Origin: Turritopsis dohrnii
Lineage: Eukaryota; Cnidaria; Hydrozoa; Anthoathecata; Oceaniidae
DNA: 64,000 nucleotides
Assembly (NCBI GenBank): GCA_027922465.2
Contig: BQMF02000043.1
Coordinates: 1,054,001 to 1,118,000, forward strand
Reading direction: 5' to 3'
The first letter of the stretch is position 1; every line of letters begins with the position of its first letter. Both the position numbers and the translations under genes were made by a program. Below, one piece after another: positions 46,837 to 57,790 of this stretch. The notes under the pieces are model-generated. The model ran no database searches. It was not told the origin of the DNA and worked only from the letters and a program-made list of their open reading frames with translations.

Positions 46837-47639
46837 TGAATTTCTTAGAAGATATGTTTCAAAGGGGATTTCAGTACCGCACTTTAAACTGTTACCGTTT
46901 AGCCATATCTGCATACCATGAATATATACAGGGCAAACCAGTAGGAGAAAACCATTTAGTGTGTGCATTACTTTCAGGAACCTTCAATCAAAGACCACCA
47001 AAACCAAAATATAATTTTATTTGGAGTGTAAACAAGGTTTTAGATTATATCACTAAACTGGGTAAGACAGATGCATTGTCTGACAAATTTTTAACCCTAA
47101 AATTGACCATGTTATTAGCATTGACATCGGCCTCAAGAGCATGCTCAATTCACACTCTTGATAATCGTTACATGGCAAGAGGCGAGGACTTTTATGCATT
47201 TGATTTCTCAAAACTGAATAAAGCGTGGCGGAAAGGAAAGGCACCCCCAAAATTGACATTTTATGGGTACTCCACAGACAAGAATTTATGTGTAGTCTCT
47301 GTTTTGGATGAATACCTAAAAAGAACTGAATGTTGGAGGAGCAATGAAAAGACCCAACTCTTATTGAGCTATGTCAACCCTCACAAAGAGGTAGTATCGA
47401 GTACTGTTTCAGGCTGGCTCAAGTCCTTGTTATGTTTAGTTGGAATAGATACTTCCAAGTTTCAAGGCCATTCTACCCGGGCAGCTTCTACCTCAATGGC
47501 TAGTTTAAAAGGGCTTTCAGTTCAAGATATTTTAAGTCGAGGTTCCTGGTCCAATTCATCGACTTGGCAAACATTTTATAATAAATCCATAGTTACTGGG
47601 GACCAAAAATTTCAAGCAGAATTGTTTAAAAAACAATAA
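46746..47639 (+). CDS. DIRS-1 tyrosine recombinase ORF3
   Basis: 297 residues, overlapping the end of ORF2 in another frame. N-terminal SAM-like core-binding half (NYESSWRKWSSWCGERQI, YRTLNCYRLAISAYHEY) and catalytic half with the first arginine in TSASRACSIHTLD, the H-x-x-R pair in FQGHSTRAASTSMA, a W in RGSWSNSSTW and the nucleophile in TFYNKSI. All catalytic residues of the R..HxxR..W/H..Y set appear present and the frame is uninterrupted. It would join circular cDNA to the chromosome. Confidence 0.9.
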   Translation: MANYESSWRKWSSWCGERQIDPVRCPVSQVMNFLEDMFQRGFQYRTLNCYRLAISAYHEYIQGKPVGENHLVCALLSGTFNQRPPKPKYNFIWSVNKVLDYITKLGKTDALSDKFLTLKLTMLLALTSASRACSIHTLDNRYMARGEDFYAFDFSKLNKAWRKGKAPPKLTFYGYSTDKNLCVVSVLDEYLKRTECWRSNEKTQLLLSYVNPHKEVVSSTVSGWLKSLLCLVGIDTSKFQGHSTRAASTSMASLKGLSVQDILSRGSWSNSSTWQTFYNKSIVTGDQKFQAELFKKQ

Positions 47640-47747
47640 CGCTTTGAACAGAGAATTGGCGAATTGGCTCCACGATGGATATACGGAGCGCTAGGGGACT
47701 GGAAACCAAATGTTAGATCGACGGAGATTTTATGAAATAAAATTCCT

Positions 47748-48993
47748 CAATTACGAAAGGCCGCTTGCGGCCGCATTGTAATTGAAATTTTATGAATAAA
47801 ATTGTAGTACGATCTAACATTGCCCACCCTCCCACGCCATAAAATCTAATATTATGATAATGATTTTCAGCACTTCTCCTTTTAAGGTGGATTTACACAC
47901 GTCGAAATTTTTCGATCGAATAGATATTTTCGATCGAAAATTTTCGCGTCGAATTTTCATTTTTAATTTACACACTGACGAAAAAAGGCGCCATTTCTTA
48001 TGTAAACAAACATGAAATGCAGGGCTCTTCTGTATAGAAAATTAATATTAACGAGGTTGAAGAAAATAAAAGCAGAACAAAAGAGAATGTGGATACGTCT
48101 GATTTACCAAGAGCGTGAACAGAAGGGTGAATTCCATATGCTTGTACGTCAAATATGTTATTACACGACTCAGAATATTTTTTCCGGTGCTTTCGTATGT
48201 CTCCTGCTGTCTTTGAAAATCTTCTACGAATTGTAGCTCAAGCAAGACACTCAAATGCGAAACGCAATTAAACCTGAGGAGAGATTAGCTATTGCACGTT
48301 TTGATGACGCAGCAAAACAAGTTTAAAACAGCGATTTTGATTGGTTTAGCTTTTCTTCGAAAAAAAATTCGTCACGAAAAAGTTGAAAAATTTCAACTTT
48401 TTCGAAGAGTATTTTTTTCGAAGAAGAAAAGTCAGATGATTTTTCTCAGCCAATCAGCAAGCTTAAAAAATTTCGATCGAAAATTTCGATCGACAATTTC
48501 GACGTGTGTAAATCCACCTTTAGGTGGAGCATCTTATCGTAGAGGTCGCCGTTGACTGTTTGAGAAATATATGTGAAACTATAGTATATTAGATTATGAA
48601 AGATACCTTACATTTCCCACCTAATTTACGTTGTTTTCTTTTCTTTGTTCTCTCTACCCGATAATTTCAATTGGAGGACCAAATGGTTTTCCACAATCGG
48701 TACTGTCTTTGTTATACCTCGTTCGGAAAAGGGGAGGAGAGTGTTGGTATAGAGACAATGGGGTTGTGTTATCACTCTTTCAAAATGTTTTAATGAAAAT
48801 TCTTGGAATATTTTTACAAATATGGTAAAGGAAATGGTCACCGTGTGTTGATAAGTAGTTTGGCGAATTGTCTTCACTCAGATATACGGAGCGCTAGGGG
48901 ACTGGAAACCAAATGTTAGATCGTACTACAATTTTATTCATAAAATTTCAATTACAATGCGGCCGCAAGCGGCCTTTCGTAATTGAGGAATTT
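47748..48993. mobile_element. Second inverted-repeat unit related to DIRS ends
   Basis: About 75 bp at 47748-47822 (CCTCAATTACGAAAGGCCGC ... GTAGTACGATCTAACATT) is mirrored at 48915-48993. The arms contain the palindrome GGCCGCTTGCGGCC and share the word GATCTAACATT with the DIRS-1 repeats; at 48884 the right arm is preceded by ATATACGGAGCGCTAGGGGA as in the DIRS-1 right repeat. It may be the internal complementary region of DIRS-1 plus a solo end, or a non-autonomous DIRS relative. Contains the Harbinger MITE at 47886. Confidence 0.6.
47886..48519 (+). mobile_element. Harbinger MITE retaining a transposase N-terminus
   Basis: AGGTGGATTTACACACGTCG at the left and CGACGTGTGTAAATCCACCT at the right, TTA on both sides (47883-47885, 48520-48522). 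ATCGAAAATTTTCG-like palindromes fill both ends. At 48012 the frame MKCRALLYRKLI, QKRMWIRLIYQEREQKGEFH matches the N-terminus of the Harb-2 transposase (KKRFWVRKIFEERKQKGEYH), so this is an internally deleted derivative of an autonomous Harbinger. Confidence 0.82.
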
Positions 48994-49120
48994 TCATTTA
49001 AAAAATGATGGAATTTCTCTATTGAATTTATTGTTTTACTCACTTTAGTATAGTCACGCGATGAGTTTTTGCAGCTTATGAAGGAGAAAAACAAAGTGGT
49101 AATTTGCATAGTAAATAAAC

Positions 49121-49260
49121 ATGTCGTTGGTTAAGTTAGCATCAACTGACCAATTTATTAATTTGTGGCAGGAAGATGAGTTTTTATGGAATGTTTCGTC
49201 CACAAATTACAAGCATAGGGACGAAAGAGGAAAGAGTACCCCACATTATTGTGCAATGTT
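49121..49260 (+). pseudogene. MADF-domain protein start, truncated
   Basis: ATG then SLVKLASTDQFINLWQEDEF and LWNVSSTNYKHRDERGKS, the opening of a MADF domain, stopping soon after at WAY. Lies near the right end of Harb-3 as expected for a Harbinger partner gene. Confidence 0.6.
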
Positions 49261-49653
49261 TCTCGATCAATGGGCATATTAAACTTCATATTTCTTCAAA
49301 ACTTTCCGGTGAAATTCTCAACAACATTGAATATTCATAATGATCTTCTGCTTGAAATTCCCTCACAAGCGTGTTATAAATTCCTAAGAAGTTTCGTTTT
49401 TGAAGCCAAGGTTTCACCCAATGTCTTCATTTCTGCCTTTCATTTTTCCTCTATCGTCATTTGGACATAATAGCAACAACTGCGTTGCCGCCGCCGGAGT
49501 CCATGACGGAAAGGTACTCTTTTACCATACAACTTTTACAAAAATGTTGTAACATAAATGATCGTTTAAACAGATGTTCTTATCATTTTATAAAGGATTA
49601 AAAAAATTCTCATTTCTCATTTCTCATTTTAAAAAGATCGTGTATTTCAGCTT

Positions 49654-50213
49654 TAAGTATGTTGAACATGTAAGAACATACAAGAATTGATTGTAATTAG
49701 TTGAACGTATCAAGAAAAAACATTTTTTTTCAATTATCTGATTAATGACTATTTACAAAGAATAAAATACAGTGTGTATCAAAATGTCTTATCCACCAAC
49801 TTTCAAGGCGTATATCTCATTACATGTCTTATAAAGTATTGGGAATTTTATATCACAAGAAAGAGCTTTTCGTGCTGTATCCATTAATATAAAATGTTTG
49901 CCAAAATATTTGTTCTTTGAAAAGATATTGAAGAAAAACTCAACGATTTGGCTCATTAAATTCTTAAAAGTCAATTAACTCATTTTACAATGAAAAATTT
50001 CATCCCGTCTAACCAGGATCATGTAATCAGCCCCTTACAATATCATTTATTTTTCCTGACCTGCTAATCCTACAGATCAAAATTTGTATAACTGTTCTTC
50101 AAGAATTTTTGTTTCTCAATGAACATTATAACTTCATTACGAATATATGCAAGGCTTGGTTTCTACTAGATAGATGTAAGGGATTGTTCACAAATGACGT
50201 CAACCATTCCCAG
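49654..50213. other. Unassigned DNA
   Basis: No gene recognised. It ends in a 27-base MITE-A tip (CCCAGTAAGCACAAAGACG, about 50210) that abuts the truncated DIRS-like relic. Confidence 0.4.
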
Positions 50214-50219
50214 TAAGCA

Positions 50220-51660
50220 CAAAGACGTTGTTTCCAGCCGATCTTAAATCCTTCTTGATTATTTCATTACAGATGAAATTGGCTAACTTTAAAGGTTTTG
50301 GCCCCGGTAATCCCGTCATCTATGTAAATGGCGCACCTGATTCCCAAGCTTCTCCATCTTTTTATGAAAGGCCTGGTGCATTTTGTGAAAATGTAGCAAG
50401 CAGATGCTAGGCCAAAAGGTAAAACTTTGAACCTGTAAAATTTTATCGTGCCATCCAAGAATGTCCAAGCAAATCCCAGATAATTTAGACAAGTCTCGTG
50501 AATTTTAATATGGTGATAACTGGCCTTCAGGTCGAACGTGCCGAAGTAAAAATCTTGGTCAAAACTGTCAGCTATAGTTTTAAGATTTTCGTATTTAAAT
50601 TTAGTGATTTGGATGTTTTGGTTGACGCGTCACAAATCAAGTACAAAACGCAGTTTGCTGTGCTTTTCAACAACGGATAATGGGTTGACGCAAATAGGCA
50701 TTGTACTCACTTCTTCGATGCAATCATTCGTTAGAAGCTCGGCAATGCTTTCTTCGACGAAAGTTCTATTCCTTAAGCTGGAAGCGTTGTTTTTGGCATA
50801 GAAAGGTGAAGGTCGCGATAAAAATGGTAGACGATAACCGTGTTTGACAATGCTGAGGACAAAATCTGAAGCGTTAAGAGATCTTTCCCAGAATTGAAAA
50901 TTTTGTTCCAATCTGCCTGCTACCATTGTTTCTTGTTGTTCCCTAATCCAAAAGCGTTCGTGTGGACCTGGAGTGAAATATGATGTTGAAAACATAAGGG
51001 GGGATAAGAAGCAAACAAGGAAGTATAAATAGCGACAATGCTACTTTATTTTGTATAATTGTCCCTCGAATATCTAAGGTTTTTCATTTTGTAACAAGAC
51101 GATAAAAATTGCCCACTTTTACCACAACCCCTGCACAACTCTGATGAAGAAGGCTTATACTTTGTGTGGTAAATATTGGAACTTTTAGCAGGGTATCGAC
51201 GTTTCTCGGACTTCCTTTTGTCTTTTTTAGAATTCGCGGGCTTAATCGCTTTCGCTAGCTGCTTTTCGTCGCTGGAATCGTCAGCTAGTTCATCTCTTAA
51301 ATATTCTTTTGCAGTCAGCCAATCTTCCCTGTCAGCAAGCTTAATGACTTTGATGCGTTTAAGTAAGATTTTCTTACCCTCTTCCAATTTTTCTTTTGCT
51401 TCTTCAATGTTGCTTCTCCCAATGTCTTCCAATGCATCGTCAATTAGTTCTAAAATTTCGTTATTGTGCTGGAACATTTTCTTGTTTCCGTCTTTATTGA
51501 ATTCATATTCGTCCAACTTTTTCTTCTTCTTCAAGTTCTCGATACTGTTAGAACACACTTCCTCAGCCACACGTTTGGCTTGTCCGACAAGACGAAGTTC
51601 TGCCTGTTGGACAGTAGCATTGATAATTGCTTGAATTTCAGGAGAGATATTAGACATCAC
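50220..51660 (-). pseudogene. DIRS/Ngaro-like gag-RT relic, truncated
   Basis: ORF at 51660-51046: coiled-coil-rich gag-like protein (QAELRLVGQAKRVAEEVCSN, a lysine run, EKLEEGKKILLKRIK) ending in a zinc-knuckle-like CRGCGKSGQFLSSC where the histidine is Gln. ORF at 50995-50630: RLEQNFQFWERSLNASDFVL, GYRLPFLSRPSPFYAKNNAS, TMPICVNPLSVVEKHSKLRF, the N-terminal RT region of DIRS-type elements. After breaks, 50458-50267 gives YRFKVLPFGLASACYIFTK and CAIYIDDGITGAK (YIDD box). RNase H and recombinase are absent: the element stops at about 50220 next to a MITE-A tip. Not the same family as DIRS-1. Confidence 0.8.
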
Positions 51661-51704
51661 GTAAACGTTTCTGAATTGTGCATTCTATTACAATTTCATT
51701 AGTT

Positions 51705-52420
51705 TACTTTTTTTCAACATCTTCAACTTTCATTGTAATATTCATTAAATGAAACGCGCATGTTTCATTCATTTTATTGATAAGACATATTCACCAATAA
51801 TGTTGATACTACATACATTTCTACTGTGATACTGATGGTTTTTTCTCAGCACAGTTTTGTTTATTATCAAACCTTCATCTTCTTATTCAAGAATTTTTCC
51901 CAGAGCCAGCTAAACATCAATATTTTCTCTATAAGTAATTTTCTCATGATAATATTTCGATTCCAATAGTAGATAAAAACAAGAAAGAAGTCTTAAATTT
52001 CTCCTTCAAAGCTTCTACGAAGTTACTTGTACTTCTCTACAGAACTTCCTCAAAACAGTTGAAAAACGTTTCACGTGCTCTGTATGCATATTTTACGGAC
52101 TTAATAATAAAAATTTTAAGGATTGCATTAAAAAGTTTTCAACATAAAACGGCTAAAATAACTTTTAAAAATATTTCGAAAGTATAAAAAAATAAATATT
52201 TTTATGAAATAATATCAAAAATGGCCTTTTTGTATTACATTTAGCATAGAGTTTTGGGTCTATCATTAACTATTCGAAATAAACAAACAATCCGAAATCC
52301 GAACGGACTTTCCGAAAACGGCAAAAAACTGTTACACAGATAGATAGAATGTGTAAACCAAACAACTTCCTACGCTTAAAAGCGCGGAAATTGAAAAACT
52401 AAATTTAAGCATTTTTAAAG
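51705..52420. repeat. Direct repeat block, copy 1 (0.7 kb)
   Basis: Matches 54270-54945 along its length: CATCTTCAACTTTC, CAAGAATTTTTCCCAGAG, CAGCTAAACATCAATATTT, GAGTTTTGGGTCT and CCGAACGGACTTTCCGAAAA, ending in the AGATAGATAGAATGT segment. The tail also occurs at 32323. Identity unknown. Confidence 0.75.
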
Positions 52421-53416
52421 CTGTTTCAATTAGTGCACAAAAATGAACTTGTGATTTTTTTTAGCTTAGTGCAAGTCTCTGAACACACCGTGTCTTTTTT
52501 GTTATTTTTTAAAACCAGTCTTTAGAAAAATTAAAAAATACTAGAGTAAACCATGCCTTGTGTTAGAAAAATGCACAAAGAGAGCATTGACGGAAATTAA
52601 ATTTTAACTAGAAGCCTCAGGGCTTGAACAATTTCCGCATCAGGCCTAGAGGAAATAGCTTTAGGCTAATTTTTCAAGATATCTGAATGGCTATCCATTC
52701 TGTTCTTGTTGCGTACGTGAGAACAGGTCTATCACAATTCCCAAAGTATGACTTATGGTTCACATGAAGAATAAAATGATATTCGATAGAAGTGAACCAA
52801 AATCATTTGAAAATCAAGGAAAAATCAGGGAAAAATCTGCAAGTAACTGCCAACTTTTATATCAGGACCTTCCAATTGTTATTTGTGCACACCTTCCAAA
52901 TTTTGTCAGAAATGTGAATTCGGTAATATATTTAAGTAAACATTGTTGGTAATATATATTTAAATAAACATTGAAATTGTTCATAACTTGCATTAACACG
53001 AGCAGGAGAAACTTGGGCATTTCAAAGATTTTAATCCATGACATTTAACAGGAATTACAAGAAGATAAAAATTATACATAACTTAAATCAACATAACATA
53101 CAATACGAAAATCTATTTCTACTAAACTCGCCAGTGGCGGATCCAGAGGTAAGCCACAATTTATGTAGGAGAGTGTTAGCAATTCAAACATAAAAGAAAA
53201 AGGTTCAAATAATCCCATTGATAACATGAACTGAATTCACAACTTATGTTAATGCGCTTCTCCACAAGTTGCGACTACACTCTAGATCCACCAATGTCTG
53301 CATATTACCACTTCTATGGAGTCTACAAATAACACCAATGTGCCCGAAGAGACAAATAACACAATAAAACTTTGTTAGAATCTGTATGAAAATGTTTTTT
53401 TCGAACATGATATACC
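52421..53416. other. Unassigned DNA
   Basis: No supportable gene. A phrase GCGCTTCTCCACAAGTTGCGAC near 53251 is shared with 11226. Confidence 0.35.
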
Positions 53417-53420
53417 TTAA

Positions 53421-53837
53421 GGGGATTTGTTTTTGCGTGGACTAATTTTTGCGAGCCAAGGTTTGAGAGCGTTTTACGTGGATTAATATTTTTAATTCAG
53501 AGCTTCTCAAGGAAAATGTTTGGATTTATATTTGCGAATGGGCACAAAGTGCAATGTGTGTACTTTATAATATAGCTTAGAAGTAGCAGCAAAAATCAAC
53601 ATTTCCATGCCAGCCACATTGCAAAACCAATGGGTGCTTGATAAGTACAAGGAAATAGTTAATATATAAAAAGTACGCAGAGCCAAAAAATGAGCAAATA
53701 AAATCATGAAATTTTGCGTGGATTTATTTTCGCGAATCGTTCATGTCTTGAAGTTTTGCATGGATTTATTTTTGCGAATTTAACCAAAATTCGCAAAAGT
53801 TGCAAAACTTATATAATCCACGCAAAAAAAAATCCCC
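53421..53837. repeat. MITE-D copy 2, TTAA target
   Basis: CCTTAAGGGGATTTG and AAATCCCCTTAAGG: TTAA duplicated on both sides, GGGGATTT ends, GCGTGGATTTATTTTCGCG inside. Matches 30211-30667. Confidence 0.8.
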
Positions 53838-53841
53838 TTAA

Positions 53842-54269
53842 GGTATTGTGTCCTAGAACATATTACACTCCAAATTTTCACAAGGCTTTAGTGATCTCAT
53901 TGTATGTATATAATATAATTGGTTGGATTCTAATCATCATCCAAAGTTTGTTTTCCTCTGACATATATCCAAACTAAATCATTGTGCCTCCATTGAGTGG
54001 TTTGCAGGATTATTTTGAACAACGTCATCCACACAAGTGATACTTGACCAAGCATCGTACAGTGATGAATAATTTGATACAGTCTGGAAATTCCCCAAAT
54101 TACTCCCTTCTTTAATTTATTACCGCTTTTCAATTCACTATGACGTTTCGGAGCAAGAAAAACAGTTTTATAAGACACATCGTTCACCAATATCTTGCAC
54201 ATGTTTATACTTTCAGTATGTGTTTGAGTCAATTCACTGTGATTTGTGCTGCAATGATAATTTCATTTG
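53842..54269. other. Unassigned DNA
   Basis: Small minus-strand frame without family motifs; nothing else seen. Confidence 0.35.
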
Positions 54270-54945
54270 TTTTGTTTTTTTCAATATCTTCAACTTTCGG
54301 TGTAATATTTATTAAATGAAATGAACATGTTTCATGCATTTATTGATAAGATGTATTCACCAGTATTCACTACTTCTGCTGTGATATTGAATTTTTTTTT
54401 CACAGCTAAGTTTCGTTTACTCTTCACCTTCTTTTTCAAGAATTTTTCCCAGAGTCAGCTAAACATCAATATTTCCTCCATAAGTAATGTTCTCATGATT
54501 ATATTTCGATTGCAATAGTAGATAAAGTCTTAAAATTCTTCTTCAAAGCTTCTTCTGCATCAACATCTTCCTACACTCAAAACATTAAACAAATCGGTTC
54601 GAGAACGTTTCACGTGTTCGGTGTGCATATTTGACTGACTTTTTAAAGAAATTTTAAAGATAATTGAATTGGAAAGTTTTAAATATAAAACGGCTAAAAT
54701 AACTTCTAAAAGTGTTTAAAAAGTATGAAAAGCTTATTATTTTTTGCGAATTATTATTGAAAGTGGCCTTTTTGTATTACATTTTGCATAGAGTTTTGGG
54801 TCTGTCCTTAACTATTCTGAATAAACAAACAATCCGAAATCCGAACGGACTTTCCGAAAACAGCAAAAAACTGTTACGGAGAGAGATAGATAGAATGTCT
54901 AAATCAAACAATTTCCTTCGCTAAGGCGCGGAAATTGAAAAACAC
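54270..54945. repeat. Direct repeat block, copy 2, adjoining a THAP fragment
   Basis: Second copy of 51705-52420. After GCGCGGAAATTGAAAAAC the two copies diverge: here the THAP-domain fragment begins, there AT-rich DNA. Confidence 0.75.
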
Positions 54946-54955
54946 TTTACTTTTT

Positions 54956-55267
54956 TTATGACTTTGTTGGATCTCTTGAAAGAGCTAAGTTTTTTAGAGC
55001 CCACGGTTTTCTCCATTCATATTTATCACTTTGAATACTAGATGTTGGACCAGCTTTCAATGCTCTTTTCTTCGGCATATAACCTAGAATGTTTTCCATA
55101 TTATCAACTTCGAAACAGTCTTCATGAAAATGATCGTTGCAAACTACTTTATCTTTTCCAAATCGAAGTGTTTTAACAGTAAACCCAATGCCGATGTTGT
55201 TAAGCCATCTTTCAGCTCTCTGTTTTTCTTTGACAAGATCAGTAAAACGAAAATATTCTCTCATCAC
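54956..55267 (-). pseudogene. THAP-domain protein fragment
   Basis: 103 residues: RAERWLNNIGIGFTVKTL, KVVCNDHFHEDCFE, ILGYMPKKRALKAGPTSS. This is the second half of a THAP zinc finger: the tryptophan, the C-x-x-H pair in CNDHF, and the LK-x-G-x-P motif close to the usual AVPT box. The first C-x-C half would lie in an upstream exon that I cannot find. THAP domains occur in host regulators and in P-element-like and other transposases; the adjoining repeat block favours a transposon. The reading frame is open with a plausible C-terminal tail. Confidence 0.7.
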
Positions 55268-55343
55268 AAATTGTCTTTGCTACGTGATTTGTAAAAACTA
55301 CAGCTGGATATCTAAGGGCAACTGTGACGTCTTTTGACGTCTT

Positions 55344-56126
55344 CCCAGTTAACACACGACGTCAATACAACGTTGTTTTATGGTCGTTCTAACGTCGTAA
55401 CCAAAAACGACCATAACGGACGTCTAGAAAACGTCAAGGTTGGTCGCAAATAATTGCGACCTGAAAAAAAACATTTCAAAATCCTACAATGGTTGAAAGG
55501 TTATGTCATGACTAGAGTGGTATATATACTGTAATTTTGTGATGATGCTATTAAAATCATTTATTTACTTACAGTCAATTATGACGTTCTTTCGACGTCA
55601 AAAAAACGTTGCATTTTGTATTTCGGCATTCTGTATGCAATTTAGTTCGTAAGGTAATGATCTTGAAAACCATAAAAAATGTGTCTTCCATTATCTATTC
55701 CTTTGGATCAAAGGATAGAAGAATGCCTGAATGAACTAAATGAACTGTGAACTGTGCACTGCAAACAGTTTAAAGCGATGTTTTAAAAAGCAAGCAAAAG
55801 TTATATTGGATTTTTTCTTTCACTTCGTCATTTTGTTCTTTTCCATATTAACCTATTCGAAATGAAGATAGTGATTTTTGTAATAGTCAAATACATTAAC
55901 ACAAGTCAAGGTGCCGTAGTGTAGGGGTTATCACTCTTAGAATTCATGCGAGAGGTTGGGGTTCGATTCCCGCTGGTGACTTTTCATTTGTTGTCATTAC
56001 CCTTCGTCGTTAATTTGACCATGCTACAACGTCAATGCAACGTTGTTTTCGGTCATTTGACCGTTGCACAACGTCCGTACAACATCATTTTTGTTATTTT
56101 TAATCGTTGTCTTTGTGCTTACTGGG
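55344..56126 (+). repeat. MITE-A copy 4, long form with tRNA-like core
   Basis: CCCAGTTAACACACGACGTC at the left and GTCTTTGTGCTTACTGGG at the right. GACGTC/AACGTT-rich arms flank an AT-rich spacer and, at about 55911-55978, a tRNA-like segment GTGCCGTAGTGTAGGGGTTA ... GGGTTCGATTCCCGC with recognisable A and B boxes. Same layout, inverted, at 16074-16985. Confidence 0.8.
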
Positions 56127-56149
56127 TTGAGTTTTGATTAAACTTTAAC

Positions 56150-56640
56150 AATATCATTAAAACTTCCATTCAATTGGTCAAAATTCTTGGAGTTAAGGAA
56201 TTGGTGCACATTTCCAGGCCAAAGAAATCAAACAAGTTCCCTGGATTTTTTGTGAAAAGCAACCCCAAAATAGTCGTTCATCTAGTGTAACATGCAAATA
56301 ATGTCTTTTCATATTAAAGATTTTACTAGTTTTTCAATTTGAAATCCTAGAGAGGAGCATATTTGTTTAATTCTTTCAGGTTCATGACTGGACGATAATC
56401 TTTGTTCTTCTTCTTCACAAGAAAACGTTTGCTCAAAAATTCTTCTTAAAACATCGTATTACACTTCCTCAACATCTCAAATTCACTCGAGGTTTTGTCA
56501 TGTGTTTGTTGATCTAATTGTTTTGAATAGATTGTCTTTACTAAGGAATTTTGTAACCAACGATTGAAAGTTTTGTTGGATCTCTTGTGTGTAAGCTTTT
56601 TCTAAGCCCCTACCAATTTTATTAGACGTCCTGTCGCTTT
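56150..56640 (-). pseudogene. DIRS-like reverse transcriptase relic
   Basis: Minus strand near 56430-56376 reads FLVKKKNKDYRPVMNLKELN, matching FLVPKKDGGYRPVINLKRLN of DIRS-1. Downstream, with stops, FQIEKLVKSLI and MNDYFGVAFHKKSREFV follow the order of the DIRS palm region. Heavily decayed and not recent. Confidence 0.55.
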
Positions 56641-57094
56641 TAATTTTGGAGTTTGTTAACTAAACATATTTTTTAATAACGGGTGTAATCATTTTAAATC
56701 CGCATCTAGAAACTATCTTGAGAAATATGAAAGTGGTAAAGGATGGCTTTGGCTGAAGTATTCCTTTCATTTCTATGGTTGATCAACATAATCTCCTTGT
56801 ATTTTTCTAGGTGTATCTTTGTTTTGTTGTTCTTCTCCACCGTTGCTTCTGTTTCTTCTATGAGCATGGTTGTGTCAGTAGCATTCAATTTTTCCTGCTT
56901 TACAGAAGGTATCATTGCTAAAGCTTGACTCGTGAATCTTTCTTTCTAAGAAGTTATTGGTAGTTATTATACTTGACATAAATGATGATTTTTCCTTGAG
57001 CACATTGTTCGTTTGTATTACATCCATTAAGGGGGCGAATGTAATGCATCTTCTATGAAAGAAGAATATATCTATTGCCTAATCAAAAAGTAAA
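56641..57094. other. Unassigned DNA
   Basis: A minus-strand frame (IEETEATVEKNNKTKIHLE) is charged and may be decayed gag from the adjoining relic, but cannot be assigned. Confidence 0.3.
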
Positions 57095-57532
57095 TGTGAC
57101 TGCCGATTCCATTTCAGCAGATTATCAGCAATTTCTACCTCATGATGTCTAGCTATGACAGCCTGTTCAAGCTGGAATCAAGAATTTGATAATTCTTCAA
57201 TTCTGTAACAAACATCTTCTTGTATCTTGACCAGGACACCAGGTCTTTTAATCTCTTTCTGAAGCTAAAGAGGATCTGAACTGCTTGATGTACTAGACAC
57301 CCCACTGAAGGAAATTTTTACTGCCAGAGTTTTTGCATTTCCGTTTCTCTTCAGGTGGTGTTTCTGACATCATACCCTCATCAACAGTGCCACCATTTTG
57401 ATTCTCTTCAGCGCCAACTTCTTAAATATCTGTTTGGCCGTGTAATACTAATTGCCAGCATAACACAAGTATTCAAGTTGGCTGAAAAACTTTATGTGAC
57501 CTGATACACAAAGATTTTAGCGGTTCGCTTCC

Positions 57533-57790
57533 CAGTAAGCACAAAGACGTTGTTTCGATGTTGTATTCCATCGTCGCTTGACGGTCGGTTTAAGGTCGAA
57601 ATGGAAACAGCTAAACAACGTCGGATTTTGACGTCAAAACGATAATTGAAAAGAACCAAAAACAACGTTGCATTGACGTTGTAGCTTGGTCAAATTAACG
57701 ACAAAGGGTATTGACAACAAATGAAAAGTCACCATCGAGAATCGAACCCTGATCTTTTGGGTTGCGACCAACTGCGACGTTTTCTTGACG
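57533..57790 (-). repeat. MITE-A copy 5
   Basis: CCCAGTAAGCACAAAGACG at the left, GACGTTGTAGCTTGGTCAAA and a piece of the tRNA-like core (AGAATCGAACCCTGATC) near the right, then TGCGACGTTTTCTTGACG. Shared with 7653-7829 in the inverted relative, but longer. Confidence 0.7.

Larger units (their letters stand above)
43205..47744 (+). mobile_element. DIRS-type tyrosine-recombinase retrotransposon (DIRS-1), nearly intact
   Basis: 94-bp inverted terminal repeats at 43205-43298 and 47651-47744 differ at one position that I can see. Between them lie, in order, a gag-like ORF (43738-44508), a reverse transcriptase/RNase H ORF (44569-46836, one stop) and a tyrosine recombinase ORF (46746-47639). Inverted repeats rather than split direct repeats place it with DIRS1-like rather than PAT/Ngaro elements. 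I see no methyltransferase domain. A SINE-1 copy lies between the left repeat and gag. Such elements integrate by recombination of a circular cDNA and leave no target duplication. Confidence 0.9.
43066..49653 (+). mobile_element. Third Harbinger-type relic (Harb-3), host of DIRS and a MITE
   Basis: AAGGCTAAAATACACGATC at the left mirrors GATCGTGTATTTCAGCTT at the right; TA(A) lies outside. Near the right end a MADF-domain start remains (49121). Inserted in it are DIRS-1 (43205-47744), a second inverted-repeat unit (47748-48993) and a Harbinger MITE (47886-48519). No transposase of its own is seen, so classification rests on TIR style, near-TWA target and the MADF frame. Confidence 0.6.

Noticed and set aside
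51176..51634. 152-residue plus-strand serine/leucine-rich frame
   Set aside because: Exact antisense of the gag-like frame at 51046-51660; composition explained by the charged coiled coil on the other strand.
55908..55980. Stand-alone tRNA gene
   Set aside because: A and B boxes are present, but the acceptor and anticodon stems do not pair well and the same segment sits inside two MITE-A copies, so it is a tRNA-like repeat part.
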